Below are positions 48,708 to 61,140 of a stretch of DNA of 64,000 bases, piece by piece. This stretch comes from Tragulus kanchil (taxonomy: Eukaryota > Chordata > Mammalia > Artiodactyla > Tragulidae). The notes beneath the pieces are model-generated. The model did not search any database and was not told the origin of the DNA. It was given only the letters and a program-made list of their open reading frames with translations. Numbering within the stretch: position 1 is the stretch's first letter; each line of letters opens with the position of its first letter. The stretch lies in NCBI GenBank assembly GCA_022376925.1, contig JAIOJX010000028.1, positions 66,491,001 to 66,555,000 of the forward strand. Direction: 5' to 3'. The position numbers were made by a program, and so were the translations under genes.

Positions 48708-48940
48708 AGTAGAAGAAAAGTTACCACCATTTGAAGATTTCTTCATAGTCATCTAGAATTTAGTACTTCCAACATTAAGTTACCTTCCAGAATACATACT
48801 AAATAGTGTTTTTCATGTCAGGAAATGATACCACATTCATTCACTAATTCGACAAAAACTCAAGAAGACATTTTTGATGTTTCATTTCCGTTATCACCCT
48901 GTTTAATCCATAAGCAAGCATTGGTGGACTACCTATCACC
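48708..48940. other. Unique sequence, nothing recognised
   Basis: No supported feature. Confidence 0.5.
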
Positions 48941-49627
48941 AAATTAGTCCATTCTCGCTTATGTGCCTAATATAATAATCTCCAAAATCAATCTATCCAC
49001 TTCTACTCTTTAATTCTTTCCTGACTTAGCAGCTCTAGTGATTTTTCAATCAATTACAGGTCATTTGGTAACTGTTTAAAATTATCAATATAATATGCTC
49101 TTTTTAGAACACATCATATAATAGTATTTAAGTGATCTGTTCTAGAAAAAGTAAATTTAAAGAAAACAATGCCATACTGAACCATACAAATCAAAGAGAT
49201 ATCTTCTAGTTAGGAGAATTTTTGGTGGTTGTCCATTTCCTCATATAAAAATATGATGTCAGATCCAGAGTAAACAAACTACAATTTCAGAAGCAAAAAT
49301 GGAGAATCTATTTTCATTCTCTAAGTCATACACCAAAGACAAGAAAAAAAAATGTTGAAATAGATACAGATGCCAGAATAAGGAATAATTCTGACTGGCA
49401 TTATTCCAATATCCTGATAGGAAATAAGACTCATAAGAGATTACTGTTTTGAATGAGGATGCACCTGAAAACATTGTTTAAGACATATGGGTAATGGGAA
49501 TCAGTTAATAAGGATATGTGTTTTCCAAGATCATTTATAACTTGTCAAGTAACTTGCCAAGGAATCAATATGTGTACAAATGAGGCAGTATGAACAAACT
49601 ACTGTTACTCCTAAAAGATCATGCACA

Positions 49628-49668
49628 TGGATGGATGGATGAATGAAGGGGGGGATGGAGGGATGGAG
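49628..49668. repeat. (GGAT)n microsatellite, TD16 copy A
   Basis: Impure GGAT/GAAT run containing gaagggggggatgg; copy B has gaaggggtggatgg. Confidence 0.9.
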
Positions 49669-50750
49669 GTATAAACAATCAGGACAAAAAGAAAGTATAT
49701 TCATGGAATGAACAGGGGTACTTTTGAGAAAATGACTTAAAACAGTCATCTTAAGAACCACATCCATTAAATCATGTAAGATACAAATTTTTTTTTTCTT
49801 TAAGTAAAATATAGAAAGGATGAGAATTACAGACAGATTTAGTTTTTTTCTTAAGAAGTGTGTAATAAAATTTTCTTTAAAACACTAACATCTCTTCAAA
49901 TTGCAGTGTATATAATAATGTTAATGCAATAAAACATCCTACAGAAGTTGAATGCAGAAAATGCAAATAGAGCCAAACAGTAAAAGTGATAAGAATGTGA
50001 CAATGTACTAAGAACACATGAAGCCAGACTTATACACCTGACTGTAATTACATCACTACACCGGAAATTAGTCCATTCTCGCTTATGTGCCTAATATAAT
50101 AATCTCCAAAATCAATCTATCCACTTCTACTCTTTAATTCTTTCCTGACTTAGCAGCTCTAGTGATTTTTCAATCAATTACAGGTCATTTGGTAACTGTT
50201 TAAAATTATCAATATAATATGCTCTTTTTAGAACACATCATATAATAGTATTTAAGTGATCTGTTCTAGAAAAAGTAAATTTAAAGAAAACAATGCCATA
50301 CTGAACCATACAAATCAAAGAGATATCTTCTAGTTAGGAGAATTTTTGGTGGTTGTCCATTTCCTCATATAAAAATATGATGTCAGATCCAGAGTAAACA
50401 AACTACAATTTCAGAAGCAAAAATGGAGAATCTATTTTCATTCTCTAAGTCATACACCAAAGACAAGAAAAAAAATGTTGAAATAGATACAGATGCCAGA
50501 ATAAGGAATAATTCTGACTGGCATTATTCCAATATCCTGATAGGAAATAAGACTCATAAGAGATTACTGTTTTGAATGAGGATGCACCTGAAAACATTGT
50601 TTAAGACATATGGGTAATGGGAATCAGTTAATAAGGATATGTGTTTTCCAAGATCATTTATAACTTGTCAAGTAACTTGCCAAGGAATCAATATGTGTAC
50701 AAATGAGGCAGTATGAACAAACTACTGTTACTCCTAAAAGATCATGCACA

Positions 50751-50791
50751 TGGATGGATGGATGAATGAAGGGGTGGATGGAGGGATGGAG
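50751..50791. repeat. (GGAT)n microsatellite, TD16 copy B
   Basis: Second copy of 49628-49668 with one G/T difference. Confidence 0.9.
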
Positions 50792-51194
50792 GTATAAACA
50801 ATCAGGACAAAAAGAAAGTATATTCATGGAATGAACAGGGGTACTTTTGAGAAAATGACTTAAAACAGTCATCTTAAGAACCACATCCATTAAATCATGT
50901 AAGATACAAATTTTTTTTTTCTTTAAGTAAAATATAGAAAGGATGAGAATTACAGACAGATTTAGTTTTTTTCTTAAGAAGTGTGTAATAAAATTTTCTT
51001 TAAAACACTAACATCTCTTCAAATTGCAGTGTATATAATAATGTTAATGCAATAAAACATCCTACAGAAGTTGAATGCAGAAAATGCAAATAGAGCCAAA
51101 CAGTAAAAGTGATAAGAATGTGACAATGTACTAAGAACACATGAAGCCAGACTTATACACCTGACTGTAATTACATCACTAACACCTGAGGAAA

Positions 51195-51764
51195 TGAAAG
51201 TTGATTAATGAGAAACAGATGCTAATTTTGAAGCCTGCAAATTCAAATATGCTAAAAAATGTGAAGATGTAGAATGCAAATGAAGTAGGGAATGCATCAT
51301 ATAACAGAAAGTATAAGAAAAGCAAAAAAACAGAGATGTTTTAAAGAACTGTGTAAAATATAACATGGATATAAAAATGGATCAAAACTAACATGAACTA
51401 AAATGTACAAGCCTTTATTTTTTAGCTATTTGAATGTTACTTAACAATGATAATCAAAACCAAGAATTTCATAACTACTTAGAAATGTGAATGTGGTTTA
51501 TTTCATTATGTCAATTTTATTAATTACATATTTGTTCAAAAATTAACCTGACCCAGTCTATAAGCAAAAGTTGAGATAAAATGTGAAATTAACACTTTTA
51601 GAAAATGTATGTTCTTCACGTGACCACATTAACACTGATGGACCACATTAACATGTCATATTAATTAAATATTAGTATAGTGAAAAATCCCATTTGGAAT
51701 AATGAAGACAAAATAAATTCTGATTTTCCAATTCTTTGCCCATGCTTCCCACACTGCTATCAAA
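51195..51764. other. AT-rich unique sequence, nothing recognised
   Basis: No supported feature. Confidence 0.5.
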
Positions 51765-51850
51765 AATTACTTCCCCAACCAGGGATTGAACCCAGGACCA
51801 CTGCAGTGAAGCACCAAGTCCTAACCAATGGATGGTCTACCAGGGAATAA
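51765..51850 (-). mobile_element. Short tRNA-head SINE fragment (CHR type)
   Basis: Antisense head only: ccccaaccagggattgaacc, then cctaaccaatggatggtcta and ccagggaa. Confidence 0.7.
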
Positions 51851-53134
51851 TCAAGATTTTCCTAATTTCTTACTCAGTCAACAAAGGTACTTTTTCTTAG
51901 TTTCAGCAAAGTCCCTTCACTTTTTTAAGATCTTAAGGTAGATGACATTGAGTTACTTTTCAACCTCAGAATAACTCCTGCAATTAAGATGTTACTCCGC
52001 ATCATTTACATCATTACATTATGCAGATAAGCTTTCAGAATGCTAACTAGGATATTTTACTCCTTGGCACCTGCAGTACAATTTTATTCTTTGTATCAGG
52101 AATTGAAGCACCTGCAGTTCAGCAAACCAGCAGAACTAGAAGGAGACAAACCATCAAAGTACAGTCATCCAGAAAAATCTCTGAAACTATGTCACTGGGG
52201 AAATTTAATTTACTAGAGATACAAAGTATTGCTTCATAATTAAGTCAAATAAAGGGAAAAAGAGTGTTGAAAATGTGTTCAATTCTTCCAGTGCCCTGAA
52301 TGGTCACCATCTATTAAAGAGCGAGAAAATGTCCTTCAAATCAAGGTCCCTGCTTTCCTGGAGGCAATAAAATGTATGACACACAGGAGTGATGAATTTC
52401 TGAGGCTTCTGGAGAACACCAAGTCCTTGTAGTCTTTTCACATTTTGTCCTTTACAACCTAGCTCCACATTTATGTCAATTTCCCTGAGAGTTTAGTGAG
52501 GTTATTAAAAAAAACTTAAGTATTTAATTCAAGTCTAAAATTATAAAATATATTTCCTTGGGAGACAATTTTAGTGATAGCAACAGAGTCTGTACTTTTA
52601 ATAATCTTTAATTCCAATGATATTATTCAAAAAAAAGCATTTATCTACTGGAAAGATATACGTTTTCATGAGAATAATAGTAACTGCTGTATCAATAAAA
52701 ATAATTACTTTGAGTTTCATATAGCTTTGCCTACAGCAATAATATATATCAAGGATTTTTAACACTGAATCAAAATATAACACACGAGCTCAATCCATTC
52801 CTATCAAAGGCAGTAAATCTGAAAGGCAGTACAGATTCACTTTTTTCCCCACCATAACAAAAATAATGCCATACTTATTTGAAATGATTTCTATAATAGC
52901 AGAAATAACTCTAAATGAACTTTATTTTCAAACAAAATGATTTTTAACTTAAATTTATCATAGACAATTAGGACAGATGAAAAGTTTTTCAATTTCCAAC
53001 CACATAATATACTAAATATAAGACTTGCAAGAATTTTAAGTGCTTATATAATACTATCAGAATTAACAATTGGAAGTGAGGAAATATCAAAATATTTTGC
53101 AGTATTTCTTAAGAAAATGTAAACTCTATTTGGT
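51851..53134. other. Unique sequence, nothing recognised
   Basis: Two overlapping 61-62 codon frames on opposite strands (52574-52783) are AT-rich chance frames. No repeat family identified. Confidence 0.5.
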
Positions 53135-53207
53135 CCAGATATCAGAAATAGCTAATTCTAGGTGTCTATACTTGATCTCTTTTGAAGCAATTTTCTATTT
53201 TGTTAGA

Positions 53208-53240
53208 AACACACACACACTCATGCACACATACACACAG
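53208..53240. repeat. (CA)n microsatellite, TD17 copy A
   Basis: Interrupted CA run with TCATGCA and CATA breaks. Confidence 0.9.
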
Positions 53241-54314
53241 CTGAAATAAATGCAATTTATTCTGATCAATTTTTCTCTTATAAATGTTAGAGAAAGTTTA
53301 TATTAAACATTTTTTCCAACAAAAGTGGAAACATTTACCTCTGCAAACTGGAATCAGCATTTTAAGTGAATGCTAAAACAGAATATACCTAGTGATCACC
53401 AACAGGGAAAGCTGAGAATCTCAAAACAAAAAATGCACAAATTCACTAATCATACCAACTTTAATTTATACAATTCAGTGATAGTTTAAGTAAAAGATGC
53501 AGTTCTACACAGTAGCCAATGCAAAATAAAACACAGAATTCCTCCAGGGGTTAATTAAAATTAACTGCTTGCATATAAAGACTGGATTCGTGAAAATAAA
53601 GTTGCTGAATAGAAGGCAATGAGAAATACTCTTTATTTCATGCAAAGGAAGCAGAACAATGGAAACAGCACAGACCCCCTGGGTCTGCATCAGCAGAAGG
53701 TGAAATGGAAGAACTTGATAAGAACTGAGGATTAGTTTCACCTTCTCTAAAAAATTTAACTTTTGAAAAATTCTCTAAAATCTCCTTTTTCTTTTATTTT
53801 CTGATTAATATGCACATATTAAGCCTGTGTCTTATTCCTAGGGCTACTCTGTTCTCGAGATTAATGTTAATGTGTTAATTCTTAGACTCAGTCCTGGGCC
53901 AACCTGAATTCAGGTCTTCATTTTTAGCTGCATCGTAAATGCTATTAATTGTGCCGAAGGTTTTATTCAGTTCATTTAGCAAGATGGCCCTAATGTTCCT
54001 CTTGGTTAATTAAATTTTAAGTAGCTTTCTTCCTAAACTTCTCAATCTTTCTTTTTGTTAGAATATTTACTTTAGAATCCTTGCAATTGTTAATTCTTTC
54101 TCTGTTCCTCTGAGATGTAAATTTTCCAATCTCCTGTCAGTTTTATAAACCAAGATCTTTCCCTTCAAGGACCTGAGAAACATCTCTTTGAAAAGTACTT
54201 ATCAAATCAAAGGAAAAGGAAAACATCAAGAAAGTTAGGGCCCTATAGCCAGATATCAGAAATAGCTAATTCTAGGTGTCTATACTTTTTGAAGCAATTT
54301 TCTATTTTGTTAGA

Positions 54315-54347
54315 AACACACACACACTCATGCACACATACACACAG
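54315..54347. repeat. (CA)n microsatellite, TD17 copy B
   Basis: Second copy of 53208-53240, same length. Confidence 0.9.
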
Positions 54348-55359
54348 CTGAAATAAATGCAATTTATTCTGATCAATTTTTCTCTTATAAATGTTAGAGA
54401 AAGTTTATATTAAACATTTTTTCCAACAAAAGTGGAAACATTTACCTCTGCAAACTGGAATCAGCATTTTAAGTGAATGCTAAAACAGAATATACCTAGT
54501 GATCACCAACAGGGAAAGCTGAGAATCTCAAAACAAAAAATGCACAAATTCACTAATCATACCAACTTTAATTTATACAATTCAGTGATAGTTTAAGTAA
54601 AAGATGCAGTTCTACACAGTAGCCAATGCAAAATAAAACACAGAATTCCTCCAGGGGTTAATTAAAATTAACTGCTTGCATATAAAGACTGGATTCGTGA
54701 AAATAAAGTTGCTGAATAGAAGGCAATGAGAAATACTCTTTATTTCATGCAAAGGAAGCAGAACAATGGAAACAGCACAGACCCCCTGGGTCTGCATCAG
54801 CAGAAGGTGAAATGGAAGAACTTGATAAGAACTGAGGATTAGTTTCACCTTCTCTAAAAAATTTAACTTTTGAAAAATTCTCTAAAATCTCCTTTTTCTT
54901 TTATTTTCTGATTAATATGCACATATTAAGCCTGTGTCTTATTCCTAGGGCTACTCTGTTCTCGAGATTAATGTTAATGTGTTAATTCTTAGACTCAGTC
55001 CTGGGCCAACCTGAATTCAGGTCTTCATTTTTAGCTGCATCGTAAATGCTATTAATTGTGCCGAAGGTTTTATTCAGTTCATTTAGCAAGATGGCCCTAA
55101 TGTTCCTCTTGGTTAATTAAATTTTAAGTAGCTTTCTTCCTAAACTTCTCAATCTTTCTTTTTGTTAGAATATTTACTTTAGAATCCTTGCAATTGTTAA
55201 TTCTTTCTCTGTTCCTCTGAGATGTAAATTTTCCAATCTCCTGTCAGTTTTATAAACCAAGATCTTTCCCTTCAAGGACCTGAGAAACATCTCTTTGAAA
55301 AGTACTTATCAAATCAAAGGAAAAGGAAAACATCAAGAAAGTTAGGGCCCTATAGCCAG

Positions 55360-55504
55360 TCTCTGTGGGAGGATAGGAGCCCAACTATCTCAATAAAGGC
55401 CAATATTCAAGCAATAACTTAATCACACTGACCAACCTCATCCCAATGTCCTCCAATATATTTCTACTAGTTCATCTCAGTGCTTAAAACCCTCAACTGG
55501 CCAA
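55360..55504. other. Unique sequence
   Basis: Nothing recognised. Confidence 0.5.
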
Positions 55505-55572
55505 TTCATGCTGATGTATGGCAAAAACTAACCCAATATTGTAAAGTGATTATTCTCCAATTAAAACAAATA
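55505..55572 (+). mobile_element. L1 (ruminant L1-BT type) 3' end, strongly truncated
   Basis: gatgtatggcaaaaactaac, then aatattgtaaagtgatta and ctccaattaaaacaaataa, the characteristic 3' terminus of the ruminant L1 family. Confidence 0.7.
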
Positions 55573-55579
55573 ACTATAT

Positions 55580-55876
55580 TTTTTTTCTTTTTCCCCATCA
55601 TGCCTCTTTTTAATTTATATTTATTTTCATCAATCTTTTTATTCTTTCGCATGTGTGGGCCTCCCATTGCAGTGGCCTCTCTCAGCGCAGAGCACCAGCT
55701 CTGGGGGCAGGAGAGCACCAACTCTGGGGGCAAGTGCTCCAGAGTGCTGGCTCCTAACTGGACACACCCGTCCACCTGCTCCAGGGCACGTGGGATCTTC
55801 CCAGGCCAGAGATGGAACTGATGCCCCTTGCACTGTAAGGCGGACTCTTTACCCACCGGACAACCAGGGAAGCCCA
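55580..55876 (-). mobile_element. CHR-like SINE, antisense, with internal duplication
   Basis: Antisense tail and body (gtgtgggcctcccattgcag, tccagagtgctggctcc, cacgtgggatcttcccagg) ending accagggaagccc. A segment containing ctctgggggca is repeated (55691-55734). A likely target-site duplication aataactat flanks it, and the left copy lies in the L1 3' end. The 123-codon and 113-codon frames here are read-through. Confidence 0.9.
55691..55734. repeat. ~23-bp tandem duplication inside the SINE
   Basis: agcaccagctctgggggcag and agcaccaactctgggggcaa follow one another; other members of the family have this segment once. Confidence 0.85.
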
Positions 55877-56333
55877 ATAACTATTTTTTTTTAAGCGTAT
55901 CCTGCCTGTCATTTCCATGGAGTTGAGTCCAACCTTTCTCGACTCTTTCAATAGTCTTGACGTCTAGTGCCATAGTTTTGAAAACAATCCTTCCCTAACT
56001 CCATCTGGTTGTTACAATATTTCTTTAACAAAATGCAGAATTGACAAACAAGTGGAAAAAAAAAAACTAGACTAAGAGAGGATAAAAAAGAGTGCTGGTA
56101 TTATTTCTTAATTAGAAATAACAGTGGTTTCATCTAAAGATAGTAAAACAGAATTAAAACAAGCAGTTATTAAATGTGAAACACTGAGTTCAGCCATGGT
56201 ATGTTATCTGCCGCTACTCTTTCTTAGAGAAAGAACTAAAATTTACCTATGCTTTTCATGGAATATGGCAAATAGAAGGTAAAAATAAATATTTCTGAAT
56301 TGCAGCATGAATGAATGAAGAAAAAAACGGATC
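55877..56333. other. Unique sequence, nothing recognised
   Basis: No supported feature. Confidence 0.5.
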
Positions 56334-56719
56334 AAATACAGTGCCCACTTCAAAAAATCCATGTATGAAATATTTTTAAGCAACTCTTTTTTTCTTATGT
56401 TTGCTTTGTGTTTACCTTCTCAATTTTTAAAATTAAATTAATTTTCTTGAACATACCCTTAGTGTCTACAAATAATTTAATCAAGAGTAGATGTGAACCC
56501 ACTAACAACAGCAAATTTGAAATGCTAGTTGTAGGTACATCCTTTTAGAAAATATTTTAAATATATGTAATGTGTACCCTTAATCAAGAATTCTTTTTAA
56601 ATATTATTTAAATCATCTGATAATTATAAGTGGAAATTTAAAAGATAAATATGTAATATGATTGAAATATTCTATCTCAAAAGAACTATATTTGAAGACA
56701 AATCTGTACCTGTAAGATT

Positions 56720-56777
56720 TGTTGTTCAGTCGCTCAGTCGTGTTCGGCACTTTGTGACCCCATGAACTGCAGCACCT
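56720..56777 (-). mobile_element. Bov-A fragment (TD18 copy A)
   Basis: Antisense: gttcagtcgctcagtcgtgt, then gtgaccccatgaactgcagc, broken off at about 56777. Confidence 0.8.
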
Positions 56778-57149
56778 GGAAGATAAGGCACAAGCATTCA
56801 AAAAAAGAACTCAATACATTTTTTTTACAAAGGCAATGACAAATCTGTATTTCTATTTGAAATATTTCCATTGGTTTGAATTACAGATGTGTTCTAAACT
56901 AATTCACATATAATGCCAATAAACCATGTTTGCACAAAATGACATTCCATAATAGGAATTATCTATAAGCACTTCTGAAGATTTGCAATGACTTTGCATA
57001 TGTCTCATATTGAGAATGTCTTGCATTTGCTATCTAGTTAATAAAATTTCAAGCCTTAAATATGAGTGTAATACATAAAAAATCTTCAATAGCAAGTGTG
57101 AAACAAGTATCTGAGTAATTATGATGTATATAATAACTTACTTCTTAAG

Positions 57150-57355
57150 TGAAAGTGAAAGTGTTAGTCACTCAGTTGTGTCTGACTCTTTCTGACCCCC
57201 TGGACTGTAGCCCACCAGGCTCCTCTATCCATGGGATTCTTCAGGCAAGAATACTTGAGTGGGTAGCATTCCCCTCTTCAGGGGATCTTCCTGACCCAGG
57301 AATTGAATCCAGGTCTCCTACACTGCAGACAGATACTTTATAAAATGAACCACCA
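57150..57355 (-). mobile_element. Bov-tA SINE (TD18 copy A)
   Basis: Antisense: agtgaaagtgaaagtgttag lead, agtcactcagttgtgtctga, body with ggactgtagcccaccaggct, and head with gacccaggaattgaatcc. Confidence 0.92.
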
Positions 57356-57838
57356 GTAAAATACAGAATTTAAGACCATAGCTGGTAAAGCAGAGAGAGG
57401 CTGAAACATGCCTACAAATACAAGGATACACAACGACTTTAAGATGTGGAACAAAAAAAATACAGTGCCCACTTCAAAAATCAGTATGAAATATTTTTAA
57501 GCAACTCTTTTTCTTATGTTTGCTTTGTGTTTACCTTCTCAATTTTTAAAATTAAATTAATTTTCTTGAACATACCCTTAGTGTCTACAAATAATTTAAT
57601 CAAGAGTAGATGTGAACCCACTAACAACAGCAAATTTGAAATGCTAGTTGTAGGTACATCCTTTTAGAAAATATTTTAAATATATGTAATGTGTACCCTT
57701 AATCAAGAATTCTTTTTAAATATTATTTAAATCATCTGATAATTATAAGTGGAAATTTAAAAGATAAATATGTAATATGATTGAAATATTCTATCTCAAA
57801 AGAACTATATTTGAAGACAAATCTGTACCTGTAAGATT

Positions 57839-57896
57839 TGTTGTTCAGTCGCTCAGTCGTGTTCGGCACTTTGTGACCCCATGAACTGCAGCACCT
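57839..57896 (-). mobile_element. Bov-A fragment (TD18 copy B)
   Basis: Second copy of 56720-56777 through TD18. Confidence 0.8.
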
Positions 57897-58268
57897 GGAA
57901 GATAAGGCACAAGCATTCAAAAAAAGAACTCAATACATTTTTTTTACAAAGGCAATGACAAATCTGTATTTCTATTTGAAATATTTCCATTGGTTTGAAT
58001 TACAGATGTGTTCTAAACTAATTCACATATAATGCCAATAAACCATGTTTGCACAAAATGACATTCCATAATAGGAATTATCTATAAGCACTTCTGAAGA
58101 TTTGCAATGACTTTGCATATGTCTCATATTGAGAATGTCTTGCATTTGCTATCTAGTTAATAAAATTTCAAGCCTTAAATATGAGTGTAATACATAAAAA
58201 ATCTTCAATAGCAAGTGTGAAACAAGTATCTGAGTAATTATGATGTATATAATAACTTACTTCTTAAG

Positions 58269-58474
58269 TGAAAGTGAAAGTGTTAGTCACTCAGTTGTGT
58301 CTGACTCTTTCTGACCCCCTGGACTGTAGCCCACCAGGCTCCTCTATCCATGGGATTCTTCAGGCAAGAATACTTGAGTGGGTAGCATTCCCCTCTTCAG
58401 GGGATCTTCCTGACCCAGGAATTGAATCCAGGTCTCCTACACTGCAGACAGATACTTTATAAAATGAACCACCA
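58269..58474 (-). mobile_element. Bov-tA SINE (TD18 copy B)
   Basis: Second copy of 57150-57355 through TD18. Confidence 0.92.
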
Positions 58475-59192
58475 GTAAAATACAGAATTTAAGACCATAG
58501 CTGGTAAAGCAGAGAGAGGCTGAAACATGCCTACAAATACAAGGATACACAACGACTTTAAGATGTGGAACAACATACACAAAAACTTTCAAGAGAAAGA
58601 AAGCTGGCGTAATTATTGTAATATCATGCCATGATGCTTTTGCCAGAGATGAAGTCACTTCATGAAGAAGTGAAGAACAAGTGAAATGGATTTCTTCCCC
58701 ACACCATAAAATTTCTATATAGATTAAGGATTTTATTCAAATTCATTAAACTTTCAAAGCAAACTTTGAGGCAAAGAAAGATTTTCTATATAAAAGTACA
58801 AAAATACAAAGAAAATACATGAATTTGAATATATAGAAACTACAAATTTCTTTTGAGAACATGAAAAGATAATCTGTAAAATAAAAAAAAAAAAATTGAA
58901 GTCCATAAAACTTAGAAAGAAATAAGTAACCAGAATATATGAATATCTCCAAGAGACTTTAAAAAAATCAGAAAGAGATCAGGATTTCAGTAAGCACTCA
59001 CTGAAAAAGGAAAAAACTAATGTACAATAACAAAAACCAAAAGGTATTCAAATTGAACAGAAATAAGCAGAAAGCATAATGACCCTGATATAATTTTACT
59101 TCCACTAGACCAGTAAAATTAAAGTCTCTCCATATGAAATATCTGCAAGGATAAAAAAAAATCAGATCTCATTCACTGTTGACAGTGAGAGG

Positions 59193-59400
59193 ATGCTGCA
59201 TAGTCACTTCAGTAGTGTCCAGCTCTGTGTTACCCCACTGACGGCAGCCCATCAGGCTCTTCTGTCCATGGGATTCTCTAGGCAAGAATACTGGACTGGG
59301 TTGCCATGCCCTTCTCCAGGGGGATCTTCCCAACTCAGGGAGGGAACTCCGGTGTCTTGCACTGCAGGGAGATTCTTGAGCACTGAGCCATCAGGGGAGC
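59193..59400 (-). mobile_element. Bov-tA SINE (TD19 copy A)
   Basis: Antisense: agtcacttcagtagtgtcca, ctgtccatgggattctctag, gcaagaatactggactggg, and head ending gccatcaggggagccc. Confidence 0.92.
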
Positions 59401-59505
59401 CCTCTGTATATTTGAGACTCTAAGAACTGTAGCTCTCTAGGCTTCTCTGTCCATGGATTTTCCAGGCAAGAATACTGGAGTGGGTTGCCACTTCTTTCAC
59501 CATAG
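59401..59505 (-). mobile_element. Bov-A partial unit (TD19 copy A)
   Basis: Directly follows the Bov-tA: ctctaggcttctctgtccat, then gcaagaatactggagtgggt, ending ccacttctttcac. Confidence 0.8.
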
Positions 59506-60276
59506 TGAAAGGAAACAGGCACAACTGCTGTGAAAAACAAGCTGACAGTTTTGAACAAAGTCAAAGATCTGAAGTCTTGAAGGTATGCAAAGATAGAGCC
59601 TGAAACATGCCTACAAATACAAGGATACACAACGACTTTAAGATGTGGAACAACATACACAAAAACTTTCAAGAGAAAGAAAGCTGGCGTAATTATTGTA
59701 ATATCATGCCATGATGCTTTTGCCAGAGATGAAGTCACTTCATGAAGAAGTGAAGAACAAGTGAAATGGATTTCTTCCCCACACCATAAAATTTCTATAT
59801 AGATTAAGGATTTTATTCAAATTCATTAAACTTTCAAAGCAAACTTTGAGGCAAAGAAAGATTTTCTATATAAAAGTACAAAAATACAAAGAAAATACAT
59901 GAATTTGAATATATAGAAACTACAAATTTCTTTTGAGAACATGAAAAGATAATCTGTAAAATAAAAAAAAAAAAATTGAAGTCCATAAAACTTAGAAAGA
60001 AATAAGTAACCAGAATATATGAATATCTCCAAGAGACTTTAAAAAAATCAGAAAGAGATCAGGATTTCAGTAAGCACTCACTGAAAAAGGAAAAAACTAA
60101 TGTACAATAACAAAAACCAAAAGGTATTCAAATTGAACAGAAATAAGCAGAAAGCATAATGACCCTGATATAATTTTACTTCCACTAGACCAGTAAAAAT
60201 TAAAGTCTCTCCATATGAAATATCTGCAAGGATAAAAAAAAAAAATCAGATCTCATTCACTGTTGACAGTGAGAGG

Positions 60277-60484
60277 ATGCTGCATAGTCACTTCAGTAGT
60301 GTCCAGCTCTGTGTTACCCCACTGACGGCAGCCCATCAGGCTCTTCTGTCCATGGGATTCTCTAGGCAAGAATACTGGACTGGGTTGCCATGCCCTTCTC
60401 CAGGGGGATCTTCCCAACTCAGGGAGGGAACTCCGGTGTCTTGCACTGCAGGGAGATTCTTGAGCACTGAGCCATCAGGGGAGC
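60277..60484 (-). mobile_element. Bov-tA SINE (TD19 copy B)
   Basis: Second copy of 59193-59400 through TD19. Confidence 0.92.
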
Positions 60485-60589
60485 CCTCTGTATATTTGAG
60501 ACTCTAAGAACTGTAGCTCTCTAGGCTTCTCTGTCCATGGATTTTCCAGGCAAGAATACTGGAGTGGGTTGCCACTTCTTTCACCATAG
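60485..60589 (-). mobile_element. Bov-A partial unit (TD19 copy B)
   Basis: Second copy of 59401-59505 through TD19. Confidence 0.8.
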
Positions 60590-60685
60590 TGAAAGGAAAC
60601 AGGCACAACTGCTGTGAAAAACAAGCTGACAGTTTTGAACAAAGTCAAAGATCTGAAGTCTTGAAGGTATGCCAAAGATAGAGCC

Positions 60686-60859
60686 ATGCAAAATGGCAAA
60701 ATTTTAGAGGCAGGCTAAGGAAGGTAATATAAAAAAATATAGGTCAGAGAAACAAATTATGTCATTAAAGCAAAAGAGATAAATATTACTCAGTGTGTCA
60801 AGTGGCCTAGTTGAAAGAGATTGACTACAGATCATTAAGCATGAAATGGCATAATACAA
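60686..60859. other. Unique sequence
   Basis: Nothing recognised. Confidence 0.5.
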
Positions 60860-60968
60860 GGAGTTCCCCGGTGGTCTCATGGTTGGGACGACATGCTTCC
60901 TCCGCAGAGGGCACATGTTCAGTTGGGGGACTAAGATCCCACATGCCCTGCAAAGTGGTCAAAAAATA
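60860..60968 (+). mobile_element. Short tRNA-derived SINE (CHR group, short form)
   Basis: gagttccccggtggtctcat head, gttcagttgggggactaaga, then cccacatgccctgcaaagtg and an A-rich end. It lacks the long CHR body. Confidence 0.75.
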
Positions 60969-61125
60969 AATATGCAAATAATTTTTCAAAAAAGAAAACA
61001 AATAGCATAATATAGCCAGTAAATAAAATCGGAATTCACAAGATGAAAAAAATCATCTCAAGGCAATACAGGCAATAATGGCTTAATTAAAACCTAGAAC
61101 ATTGTTTGAAATGTAAAATTTGAGT
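60969..61125. other. AT-rich unique sequence
   Basis: Nothing recognised. Confidence 0.5.
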
Positions 61126-61140
61126 AGAATACAGACAGGT

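Larger units (their letters stand above)
48941..51194. repeat. Tandem duplication TD16
   Basis: Copy A 48941-50068, copy B 50065-51194, offset 1124 bp, AAAT shared at the junction. At its very end copy A reads cactacaccggaaat where copy B reads cactaacacctgaggaaat, i.e. small losses only at the block end. Contains a GGAT microsatellite; otherwise unrecognised. Confidence 0.95.
53135..55359. repeat. Tandem duplication TD17
   Basis: Copy A 53135-54252, copy B 54249-55359, offset 1114 falling to 1107 bp after a 7-bp difference close to the start (tatacttgatctcttttgaa against tatactttttgaa). CCAG is shared at the junction. Contains a CA-rich run; otherwise unrecognised. Confidence 0.96.
56334..58573. 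repeat. Tandem duplication TD18
   Basis: Copy A 56334-57455, copy B 57456-58573, offset 1124 falling to 1119 bp. The differences sit in the first 60 bp (caaaaaatccatgtatg against caaaaatcagtatg; a longer T run in copy A). Contains a Bov-A fragment and a Bov-tA. The last ~55 bp are also the start of TD19. Confidence 0.96.
58520..60685. repeat. Tandem duplication TD19
   Basis: Copy A 58520-59600, copy B 59601-60685, offset 1080 rising to 1084 bp. Differences are extra A bases (agtaaaatt / agtaaaaatt; ataaaaaaaatcag longer in copy B) and tatgcaaag against tatgccaaag next to the junction. Its first ~55 bp overlap TD18, so that stretch is present at about 57400, 58520 and 59600. Confidence 0.97.
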
